DNA of 64,000 bases, from NCBI GenBank assembly GCA_049840595.1, contig JASGKO010000008.1:230460-294459 (forward strand), in the 5' to 3' direction. The stretch comes from JASGKO01 sp049840595 (lineage in GTDB: Bacteria > Verrucomicrobiota > Verrucomicrobiia > Chthoniobacterales > Chthoniobacteraceae). Below the pieces are notes generated by a model. That model was not told the DNA's origin. It worked only from the letters and a program-made list of their open reading frames with translations, and did not search any database. Of this stretch, positions 36,775 to 46,413 are shown piece by piece; the stretch's first letter is position 1; every line of letters starts with the position of its first letter. The position numbers and the translations under genes were made by a program.

Positions 36775-37930
36775 ATGTTTGATCCCATGTCTTTCGATCG
36801 TGCGACGCCACCGGGCCCGGCGTCGGCGACTGCTTTTGCGCGCCCAACCAATCATTTACCTCATTTTATGAACCCATCTATTTCCATTACGGGCGAGTTC
36901 AGCTGCGTGATTTGACGTCGGATCTCACGCTGCATTTTGCCGGTCGCCCGGTTCACCGAATCACTTTCGACGTCACCAATGCTGGACTGGAAGCCCTTTC
37001 CGCGAATTATCAGGCCGAGGTCTTCCGCACGTGGCATACGACTTCCCAGGAGCAATTGCAGTGGGGCTCGCTCATGCTGCGCTTTACCGACGGCGCGGTG
37101 GTCGTCGCGCATGGGAATCACCGCGGCTGGGGCGAAGTTTTCGCTGCTACTTCGGAACGTGCCCGGGAACTCCATGCGGAGATCATCGCGAAGCTCGCCG
37201 AGACGAAGCCGGCGGAAAAGCCGTTCTTCTACATGCTGCGTTACGAGGGTTGTGAATTCTACGCCGAGCGCGTGGAAAACCTGCCCGACGATCCGGGGGA
37301 TGAATTCCTGCACCTCTGCTACGGGCCTGATGTGGGCACGTGGCTGACGCAGTTTCACGAGCGCACGACTTCCCGCGCCGGTGGCCTGACGATTTTGGAC
37401 GGCCCGCCTGGCACGGGAAAGACGAGCCTCATCTCAACCATGATGCGCCGGTTTGAAAAATCGCATGCGTTCTACGTGCTCCCAACGGCGCAGGATCGCG
37501 CGCTTTCCGCTCCGGAATTCGTGCCCTTCTGGCAGGCGCAAAACAAGCGTCACCCCGATCGCATCAAGGTGATCGTGATCGAGGACGCCGAGCGTCTGCT
37601 CTGGCCGCGGCGCGGCGATAATCGCGACGCCGTTTCCTCGGTGTTGAACATTGCCGACGGGCTCACCGGGCGCATGCTCCGGTTGCACCTGCTCTGTTCG
37701 GTCAACGCGCAATTGCGCGAGCTCGACTCCGCGATTCTGCGTCCCTGGCCGGTTGATGAACCAGCGTTTCCTTCCGCAAGCTGCCGCGCCACACCGCGCA
37801 GCGGATTGCCGAGCTGCGTTCGCTGGCTTTCACACCGGATGGCGGGGAAGCGGAATTCACCCTCGCCGAGGTCCTGAACCCCGGCACCAGCCTGCCCGAG
37901 GATAAACCATCGATCGGCTTCTGCCCGTAA
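36775..37930 (+). CDS. AAA-family ATPase in the RNA-repair island, frameshifted
   Basis: About 384 residues. It starts at ATG 36775 (MFDPMSFDRATPPGPAS), shifts frame near 36840, continues as YFHYGRVQLRDLTSDLTLHF through the core, and shifts again near 37745 and 37765 to end FTLAEVLNPGTSLPEDKPS at 37930. The N-terminal 150 residues are a domain I do not recognise. Walker A is GPPGTGKTSL, Walker B is IKVIVIEDAE, sensor-1 region LHLLCSVNAQLRELD, and the ILRP-GRLMN arm is an AAA R-finger-like motif. It is the first gene after the tRNA array and probably powers remodelling of a partner protein or RNA complex. Its exact role is unknown. Confidence 0.75.
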
Positions 37931-37943
37931 ACCAGGGAGTACC

Positions 37944-37969
37944 TCCGGCGGGGAAATGACCCCGCCGGA
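37944..37969 (+). promoter_or_regulatory. hairpin after the AAA gene
   Basis: TCCGGCGGGG (37944-37953) pairs perfectly with CCCCGCCGGA (37960-37969) over 10 bases with loop AAATGA. The core resembles the hairpin at 36631-36656. No T-run follows, so it is probably an intercistronic stability or processing element, though weak termination is possible. Confidence 0.55.
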
Positions 37970-38005
37970 CTTGTCTCCGCTTGCATCTTCCACCATTTAT
38001 CTGCC

Positions 38006-38527
38006 ATGGAACTCCGCCTTGCCAAATCCATCATTCGTTCCTTCCGCCTCGAAGACGCGGCCTCGCTGACTCGCAATATCGGCTCCCATGCGGTCGCTCG
38101 AAATCTCAGCCACGTGCCGTATCCCTATACGCTCGACCATGCCCGGGAGTGGATTGCGGATGCGCTGTCGAAAAAGGTGAAGACCAGTTTCGTCATTGAA
38201 ATCGACGGACAGGTTGCGGGCGGCATTGGTCTTTATCCGCTGGCGGATGAAACCTCTTCGCACGTTGCCGAACTCGGCTACTGGCTCGGCACCGATTATT
38301 GGGGGAGCGGAGTCATGACGGAAGCCGTGATCGCTTTCACGGAATGGGGCTTCGAGCACCTGCATCTGGTCCGCATTTTTGCGGGCGTTCATGCGCGCAA
38401 CCCGGCTTCGGCACGAGTCCTGGTCAAAGCCGGCTTCCAATTCGAAGGCCGCCAGCAGGCCCGGTATTACAAGGATGGCGACTACCTCGACGGCCTCATC
38501 TTCGCCAAAGTGCGACTGCCCGAATAA
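38006..38527 (+). CDS. GNAT acetyltransferase (RimJ/RimL-like)
   Basis: 173 residues, uninterrupted. The fold runs from IIRSFRLEDAASLTRNIGSH through ELGYWLGTDYWGSGVMTEAV (acetyl-CoA-binding motif A, with W-G-S-G in place of the usual R/Q-x-x-G-x-G/A) and VHARNPASARVLVKAGFQFE to YYKDGDYLDGLIFAKV. RimJ/RimL relatives acetylate protein N-termini, but others modify small molecules or aminoacyl groups. Its place between the AAA and RlaP genes, on one strand with short gaps, suggests a role in the same system; the substrate is unknown. Confidence 0.85.
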   Translation: MELRLAKSIIRSFRLEDAASLTRNIGSHAVARNLSHVPYPYTLDHAREWIADALSKKVKTSFVIEIDGQVAGGIGLYPLADETSSHVAELGYWLGTDYWGSGVMTEAVIAFTEWGFEHLHLVRIFAGVHARNPASARVLVKAGFQFEGRQQARYYKDGDYLDGLIFAKVRLPE

Positions 38528-38555
38528 GGCGGGTCATCAAATTCATTCATCATCG

Positions 38556-38564
38556 AAAGGAGGT
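38556..38564 (+). promoter_or_regulatory. strong Shine-Dalgarno site of the RlaP gene
   Basis: AAAGGAGGT lies 4 bases before the ATG at 38569. The same nine bases precede the AAA gene. It fixes the start of the nucleotidyltransferase gene, whose open frame runs upstream to 38299 without support. Confidence 0.7.
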
Positions 38565-38568
38565 TCCC

Positions 38569-39345
38569 ATGCATGGGGACAATCAACTACACCAGCGCGT
38601 GGGCCATGAGCTCGCGCGTCTGGAACAAGCGCGCGCCGTGCGCGTGCTTTTTGCCTGCGAAAGCGGCAGTCGCGCCTGGGGCTTTGCCTCACGCGACAGC
38701 GATTACGATGTGCGCTTCCTCTACGTCCATCGCCGCGACTGGTATCTCTCGGTGGAAAATCACCGCGACGTGATCGAGCTGCCGCTCAGCGACGAACTCG
38801 ACATCAGCGGCTGGGAGCTGCGCAAGGCGCTGCGCCTGCTGCGCAAGAGCAATCCGCCGCTGCTGGAGTGGCTGAAGTCGCCGATCGTGTACCGTCACGA
38901 TCCGGTCTTCACGGCGGAGTTTGAAGCGCTGTCGGCGGAGTTTTATTCGCCGCAACGCTGCTTTGCCCACTACCTGCACATGGCCTTTGGCAACTGGCGC
39001 AATTATCTGCGCGGACGCGAGGCGGTGAGCCTGAAGAAGTATCTCTACGTCTTCCGTCCGCTCCTCGCCTGCCGCTGGATCGAGCGTCAGCTCGGTCAGG
39101 TGCCGATGCTCTTTGCGGAGCTGGTGCATGGCGTGCTGGAGGAGTCCGCAGTCCGCGTGGCGCTCGATGATCTTGTCGCTCGCAAGCAGGCCGGTGAAGA
39201 GCTGGCCGTCGCGCCCCCCGTCGAAGTGCTCTCGCACTTCATCGAGGTCGAGTTGCTCAGACTTGATGCGCTCAACGAACCGGAAGACGCCACGGGCGAC
39301 GTGGAGGCGCTAAACCGCTTCTTTCGCCGCTACGTATTGGATTAA
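38569..39345 (+). CDS. RlaP-type nucleotidyltransferase (RNA-repair DNA polymerase beta family)
   Basis: 258 residues. The polymerase-beta nucleotidyltransferase signature is FACESGSRAWGFASRDSDYD, i.e. hG-S plus two acidic metal ligands (SDYDV), near residues 28-47. It continues with VRFLYVHRRDWYLS, GWELRKALRLLRKSNPPLLE and a helical C-terminus. This is the COG3541/PF10127 family, whose Pfam name refers to RNA repair because members sit beside RNA ligases, and here rtcB is the next gene. It may add or restore nucleotides at damaged RNA ends (inference from family context). Confidence 0.85.
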   Translation: MHGDNQLHQRVGHELARLEQARAVRVLFACESGSRAWGFASRDSDYDVRFLYVHRRDWYLSVENHRDVIELPLSDELDISGWELRKALRLLRKSNPPLLEWLKSPIVYRHDPVFTAEFEALSAEFYSPQRCFAHYLHMAFGNWRNYLRGREAVSLKKYLYVFRPLLACRWIERQLGQVPMLFAELVHGVLEESAVRVALDDLVARKQAGEELAVAPPVEVLSHFIEVELLRLDALNEPEDATGDVEALNRFFRRYVLD

Positions 39346-39482
39346 AAGCAAATGGACCGTTCCGCTGGCGTCTGCAAATCAAGATGCCGACCGGGCGGCT
39401 TCCTGCGACAAAAGGAACAAACACCGCGGCTTGCTCATGACGGTGCGGACCGCCGCACTCTATTTTTAACCATTGTAAAATC

Positions 39483-40888
<1,406 letters not shown>

Positions 40889-40909
40889 ACGGCAGACGAC
40901 CGCGCCCGT

Positions 40910-43320
40910 TTAATCCTTCGACATCGCCCAAAACTTCGCGGCCGGCATCGGACCAGTCGCGATGCTCGACCGCACGCCGGGCCTTGGCGCTCATTTCCTG
41001 GCGCTCGGCTGGATGATCGATCAACTGGCGCAACGCCGCGGTGAAGTTCTCCACATCGAGACTGGTCGTGATCGCCCCGGTCTGGCCCGGTTCCACCAGC
41101 TCGCGCGGGCCGCCTTGATCGGAGACCACGCACGGCAGGCCACTGGCCATCGCTTCGAGAATCACGTTGCCAAACGTGTCCGTGGTGCTCGGGAAAGCGA
41201 ACACATCCGCGCTCGCAAAGGCCGTCGCCAGATCGTGGCCGACCAGGTAGCCGGTGAAAATCGCCTCGGGCAGCATGCGTTTCATTTCCTTCAAATACGG
41301 GCCATCCCCCACCACCAGGAGCCGGAACGGCTTGCCCTCCTTGCGCAGCTTCGTGCACGCGGCCACCAGCACATCGAGATCCTTCTCTTTCGACACGCGC
41401 CCCACGTAAAGCAGCAGCGTATCGCTTGCCTTCACACCATGGCTGCTGCGGAACTTTTCACTGCGGCGCGTGGGATGAAAAAGATCGGTATCCAGCCCGC
41501 GCGGGAGGATCTTGATCTTGCCCGGCGGAATACCGCGATCGATCCAGCAGCGGCGGTAGTGCTCGCTGTTCACGTAGAGCAGGTCCATCTCCGCGTAGAA
41601 CCAGTGCATGTAATTCCACGTCAGCGTTTCGAGAAACGTGTCGTCCGTAAGGATGCGCACGTATTGCGGAAAATCGGTGTGATAAATCCCGCTCATCTTG
41701 AGCCCGAGCAGCTTGCCCGCCATCCATGCCGTGAGGCCGATCGGCCCGGGCGTGCTGATGATCAACTCGGTGAATTTTTCGCGCTGAATGTATTCGATCA
41801 TCTGCAGGATCGGCGGGAAGCTGAGCTTCTGCAGCTCGTATTCCGGCAGTTCAAATTCGCCGATCGGCGCGAAGTTTTTGATCGGAATGTCCGTGATCTG
41901 AATCGTCGTGCGCGAGGTCACCACCACGATGTCGTGCCCACCCGCCACGGCGGAGGAGGTCATCTTGCGAATCGTCGTCGCCACCCCGTTCACGTCTTCG
42001 AGCGTATCGGTGAACCACGCGCGTTTTTCGTTGCGGAGCGGCTTCGGCAGTTCACCCGCGAAATCGATGCTCAACTGTCGCAACCAGCGCCGCGAGGGCG
42101 ACTGGCTCTGGAACGCGTAGAGATACGGGCTCAGCGGCAGCAGCACCGGCACCAGCGCGCTCACGTGCTGCAGGCTCTCCATCAGGTTCCCCGCCGTCGC
42201 CTCTTTCACAAAGCTCAGGAAAAACCGGTAGGCGAGCTGGCCGGTAAACAGATTCGCAATGATGAACGAGCGCCGCTCCGGCTCCAGGATTCCCGCCGTC
42301 TCGCGGGCGATCAGCTCCTTCACCTCCGCCTGCGAAAAGTAATCCGAGCACTGTTTCCAGAACGACGCATTCTGCGGCTTCACCAGCTCGAAAATCTTCC
42401 CGCTCATCACCCCCTGCGCCAGGAAGGCCAGCTTGTCCTGCCAGCTGAATTCCGTCGGGTCCTCGCCCTCCATGAAGCGCGAGAACGCCTTCTCCAGCAG
42501 CATCGGCTTGTCGGCCTGCCGCTTCTTGAAAAAGCGGTCGCTGGCAAATTTATAGGCCGCCTTGTAGAGCCCGTGCGAAACCATCAGCGGATCGCCGCCC
42601 TTGCCCCCCGGAGCGATCTCCCCCTCGCGCAGCGAGCTCAATACCTCGGCCATATTTTTCGCCTTTGGAAGATCCGTCCAGGCACTCGCGGCAAACATCC
42701 CGCTGTGATCGTCCGAGCCGCCGAAAAAGCATTTTCTCCACGGCTCCGCGTGCGTCGGCTCGAGCTTGTGCCGGTTCGCAAAATCCGCGATCCGTTCCGG
42801 CGTCAGCGTTCCGAGCAGATCGGTGCCGATGCGTCCCAGCAGCGAATCGCGGAGTCCATTGATCCCCTCGAAGCAGCGAAAGAGCAGCGCCAGCTTTTCC
42901 AGGTGCGCCGCCCCCAGCTTGTCATCGGTGCGATAAAGCGGATGCGCCACCCCATGCGCCAGTTGCTCGGCCACGAGATATTTTTTGCAGCTCGTAGATG
43001 TTCTCCCGCGCCGATTGGATTTCCGCATGCTGCCGCTCGTTCAGCCCCCACACCAGCAGGTGAATGCGGCTGTGATCCTCGGGAAAGTAGGTCGTCACCT
43101 GCTCGCTGAGGAACACGTCGGAAAATTGCCCCGCCAGTTCGAGGCCACCCTCGATGCGGTTGTGATCCGTGAGCGTGACGAAGTTCATTCCCCGGCTCTT
43201 GAGCGTCTTGTAGAGCTCCACCGGCTCGGAGTAGCTGTCGGGAAAATTGAAGCGTCGCAGAATCCATTCGGCTGCCCGGTCGCTGAAACGGGAGTGAATA
43301 TGGAGATCAACTTTGGCCAT
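40910..43320 (-). CDS. PHP-domain/GT4 glycosyltransferase fusion, frameshifted
   Basis: About 803 residues. The N-terminal PHP phosphoesterase-like domain starts MAKVDLHIHSRFSDRAAEW at 43320, with VTLTDHNRIEGGLELA, then GGSDDHSGMFAAS as a late metal motif. A helical middle follows. The C-terminal GT-B, family 4 glycosyltransferase has GLDTDLFHPTRR, LLLYVGRVSKEKDLDVL, and the E-x7-E site in FPSTTDTFGNVILEAMASGL. Indels occur near 42985 (joining the PHP start) and near 40935 (proper end FWAMSKD, stop at 40910). PHP domains cleave phosphate esters, so the fusion may both trim and glycosylate a lipid or polysaccharide precursor (inference). Confidence 0.8.
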
Positions 43321-43447
43321 GCAGGAAAGGGTGAAGAGCGTTCATAAGACAAGGTTGGCGCCGCCGCAAGGCTCCTTCCGCAACAATTCTGTCACATTCG
43401 CAGTTGCCCATTGCTTCTCTGCAAGCCGGCGGGGTAAAACCGCTGCC

Positions 43448-44215
43448 ATGAAGAAGCTCTCCTCTCTTTCTCTGTTGCTTGCGGTTTCCCTTTTTCACAC
43501 GGCTTTTGCCGCCGAGCCCGCGACCGAGCTCACCGTCTCCGCCGCGATTAGCATGAAGGAATCGCTCACCGCAGTGGCCAGGGATTTCGAAAACAGTCAC
43601 GCGGGCACAAAGGTATTGTTGAATTTTGCGTCATCGGGAGCTTTGCAAAAGCAGATCGAAAACGGCGCGCCCGTGGATGTGTTTGTTTCCGCCGGAATGA
43701 AGGAAATGAACGCGCTCGACCAGCAATCGCTGCTTGAGCCCGGCAGCCGTGGCGATTTATTGGAGAACACCCTCGTGCTGGTGACGCCGAAGGAAGTGGA
43801 AAAAATTCACGCCCTGGGTGACCTCCAGTCCGATGACGTGAAGCGACTGGCCGTGGGCGATCCCAAGTCCGTCCCCGCCGGTCTCTACGCCCAGCAGGCC
43901 CTCAAATTCACCCAGCTCACCGCCGCCCTCCAATCGAAGCTCGTCCTCGCGGAAAACGTGCGCCAGGTCCTCGCCTATGTCGAATCGGGCAATGTGGATG
44001 CGGGCATCGTCTATGCCACCGACGCCCAGGCTTCCTCCAAGGTCCGCGTCGCCTTCGTCTTCCCGGCGGAATCGCACGAGCCCATCGTCTATCCAGCGGC
44101 CGTCCTGAAAGCCTCGAAGCAGGAAAAAACCGCCGATGAATTTCTCGCCTTCCTCCATTCGGAAACCGCGAAGCAGGAGTTTGTGAAAGCGGGGTTCCAG
44201 CCGGTGAGTAAATAG
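43448..44215 (+). CDS. modA: molybdate-binding periplasmic protein
   Basis: 255 residues from ATG 43448 (signal peptide MKKLSSLSLLLAVSLFHTAF, cleavage near AAEPA). ModA features are LTVSAAISMKESLTAVARDF, LNFASSGALQKQIENGAPVD, VFVSAGMKEMNALDQ, LAVGDPKSVPAGLYAQQAL, VESGNVDAGIVYATDA and AFVFPAESHEPIVYPAAV. It binds oxyanions (molybdate/tungstate) for an ABC importer. No modB or modC follows; the next 370 bases are repeat and the next gene is on the other strand, so it is an orphan here. Confidence 0.88.
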   Translation: MKKLSSLSLLLAVSLFHTAFAAEPATELTVSAAISMKESLTAVARDFENSHAGTKVLLNFASSGALQKQIENGAPVDVFVSAGMKEMNALDQQSLLEPGSRGDLLENTLVLVTPKEVEKIHALGDLQSDDVKRLAVGDPKSVPAGLYAQQALKFTQLTAALQSKLVLAENVRQVLAYVESGNVDAGIVYATDAQASSKVRVAFVFPAESHEPIVYPAAVLKASKQEKTADEFLAFLHSETAKQEFVKAGFQPVSK

Positions 44216-44261
44216 GCAGGTGGCGGAGTTGAGGCGCTCTGGAATCGGTCCGTGTAGCTTC

Positions 44262-44497
44262 CCCTGCAATCCACGCGCCCCTTCCAAAAATGTCACCCCG
44301 AGCGAAGTCGAGGGGCCTCAAATGGTTCTGCGCTGGGAAAGCGAGATGGCTTCTTTCCGCATCGAAGCGCTCCCTGCGCCGGAACAGTCGGAGATCCATT
44401 CGACTCCATTCCGCTGCGCTCCATTGCGCTCAGGATGACATCGTTTTTGGATGGCCACCGGTTGCAAATACCGTCACCGGCCACGATTCCGGGAGAC
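44262..44497 (-). repeat. single inverted copy of the ~310-bp repeat
   Basis: Read on the reverse strand it carries the same blocks as the tandem array: CATCC, GTCATCCTGAGCGCAATGG, GTCGAATGGATCTC, CCTCGACTTCGCTCGG and the GGGGCGCG block. It occupies most of the 368-base space 44216-44583 after modA. The rest (to 44583) looks like a decayed second copy (CGCTCCGCTCGGGATGAC). No gene is supported. Confidence 0.85.
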
Positions 44498-44583
44498 GAA
44501 AAAAGGCGCGAATGTCTCCGCGGCGCTCCGCTCGGGATGACCGTGGCATAGGGGGCGATGAAATTACTTTGGAGAGGGCTGCT

Positions 44584-46134
44584 CTATTTCGCAGTCGGAA
44601 GCCGATACAGCCGAATCCCCGGATGCAGATAGATCACCGTCCCGCGCGGTCGTTCCCAGAGCAGCGTCCCCTGTTGGAAGAGCGTTTCGTAAAACGCCTT
44701 CGCCTGCATAAACGCGTCCGCCTTTTTTCCACTCGGCTGCAATTTCAAAAAGTAGCGCCCGTAAGTGCTCTCGGAGACGGCCGCGTGGGTGATTCCCAGC
44801 TCCGCCAGATGGTTGAAAGGCCCCAGGTCGCTCGCCGCTTTTCCTCCGACGACCTTTTGCGGCAGCAGCGCCTGGCGCTGCGCGTCACGCTCACTGTCGG
44901 TCACGGGCAGCCCGGCGCGGTCATCTGTCACGATCACCGCCTCCTTCGGCAGGTTCTTTTCGATGTATTCGTGGAGCGCCTGCCGGTCATCCTGCTGGAA
45001 GGCGCGGTAGTAGTTGCAGAAGCTCGGGAGCTGCCCGGCCACGAGCAGCAGCCCTCCCAGAGCGATCCGCACGCCCGGCGGCACTTTGAGGAACGCCTGC
45101 CGCCCCAGGTCCACCGTCCCCAGCGCCGCCAGCACGGTAAAGATCGCGGTCGCCGGGAGAAAATAGCGGTCATTCGTCTTTGGCGAAAACGAGAGCAGCA
45201 CCGCAAAGGCGAAGGGGAAAATCAGCAGCAACCATTCATCCAGCGAACGGTTTTGGCGCGTCTTCCAAAACGCCACCAGATACCAGAGCAGGCCGATCCA
45301 GATCAGTGGGGTGGAGTTATCCACGAAGATGTTCCAGTACAGCGTGTGCGGCACGCTGCGCCGGGCCCCCTGCTGGCCTTCCACGACCAGGGTCATCTCC
45401 CGGTCAAAGCTGTTGCGAAAGGTTGCCAGATGCTCGATCAGTGGCAGATTGATCGCCGCCGAGACGACGAGCATGGCGAGCAGGAATGCCCCGAGATGCT
45501 TGAGCCCCGAGCCCGAAGCCGGGCCGCGGCGTTGGAAGAGCAGGGGAAGCGCGAGCAGGATGAGAATCGCGCCGAGATACTTGCCCGAGAAAGCGATCCC
45601 TGCCGCCGCCCCCATAAAGGCGGCCATCTTGAAGCCAGGCCGCTTCCCATAAGCCCGCGCCGCCGCGAAGTAGAGCGCCACGCCCGCCAGCATCGCCGTG
45701 TCTTCCTTGAAGTAGTGCGAAAGCTCGAAAAGCTGGTGATGCAGCGCCAGCGCCAGCCCGCACGCCACGCCCGCCCACGGCCCGCCCAGGCTGGCCGCCA
45801 GGAGGGCGAGGGCCACCACCGTCAGCGCGCAGAAAGTCGCGGAAACCCAGCGCCCCGTTTCGACCACCTGCTGCGGGGTCGTGGCCCCGACCGCTTTGGT
45901 CGCGCCCGCCACCGTATCGAGCAGGAGCACGGGATGATGGAAGTTCCATTTCCCGTTGATGATCTGGTCCACCTTGTCCGGCTCATCGGGATGGTAGAAG
46001 TAGGGGAAACGGTTCTCCCGGGTGAAAAGAGTCAGGCAAAGCACAAAGAGCGCAAGGCCACTGGCAAAAAAAACGGCGCGGAGTGGTTTGCCTTGCAACC
46101 TCGGGGCGGAAATGGAGTTCGATTCAAACGGCAC
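44584..46134 (-). CDS. GT39/ArnT-like membrane glycosyltransferase
   Basis: 516 residues. TM1 near residue 20-40, then the diagnostic acidic first loop motif YFYHPDEPDK. Around 11 helices follow (ALHHQLFELSHYFKEDTAML, GAAAGIAFSGKYLGAILILL, LSFSPKTNDRYFLPATAIFT), with a soluble C-terminal third (EYIEKNLPKEAVIVTDDRAG). The Asp-Glu pair is the catalytic base position in polyprenyl-phosphate-dependent GT-C enzymes. Donor and acceptor are unknown. The gene is isolated, with a repeat at its 3' end and 279 bases of non-coding DNA at its 5' end. Confidence 0.75.
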   Translation of the reverse strand: MPFESNSISAPRLQGKPLRAVFFASGLALFVLCLTLFTRENRFPYFYHPDEPDKVDQIINGKWNFHHPVLLLDTVAGATKAVGATTPQQVVETGRWVSATFCALTVVALALLAASLGGPWAGVACGLALALHHQLFELSHYFKEDTAMLAGVALYFAAARAYGKRPGFKMAAFMGAAAGIAFSGKYLGAILILLALPLLFQRRGPASGSGLKHLGAFLLAMLVVSAAINLPLIEHLATFRNSFDREMTLVVEGQQGARRSVPHTLYWNIFVDNSTPLIWIGLLWYLVAFWKTRQNRSLDEWLLLIFPFAFAVLLSFSPKTNDRYFLPATAIFTVLAALGTVDLGRQAFLKVPPGVRIALGGLLLVAGQLPSFCNYYRAFQQDDRQALHEYIEKNLPKEAVIVTDDRAGLPVTDSERDAQRQALLPQKVVGGKAASDLGPFNHLAELGITHAAVSESTYGRYFLKLQPSGKKADAFMQAKAFYETLFQQGTLLWERPRGTVIYLHPGIRLYRLPTAK

Positions 46135-46413
46135 AGGCTGGCCATTTAGCGTGGGAATGGCGGGATTGTCGAGTCGTCGCCCGCCAAAAAGAATGTTTTG
46201 AAAAAGTGTTCAAAGGAACCATACTTATTTCGGCCAGAAAGTACGTGTATCCCCAAATCGGAACACTTAAACTGCTGGTCGTAACCGTCATGAATTGCAG
46301 GGATTTAGATTTTATGGGACAGGGGGATGGAACCGGGTTTCTAACTTCGGGGGTGGAAAACTTTTTTACGTCTGCGGAGACCTCTCCGTGCGTTGGAAAG
46401 GAATTTCCGCATC

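Noticed and set aside
40962..43109. 715-codon plus-strand frame
   Set aside because: It is the antisense of the PHP-glycosyltransferase gene; Arg/His-rich with no domain.
44290..46149. 619-codon plus-strand frame
   Set aside because: Antisense to the GT39-like gene and a repeat copy.
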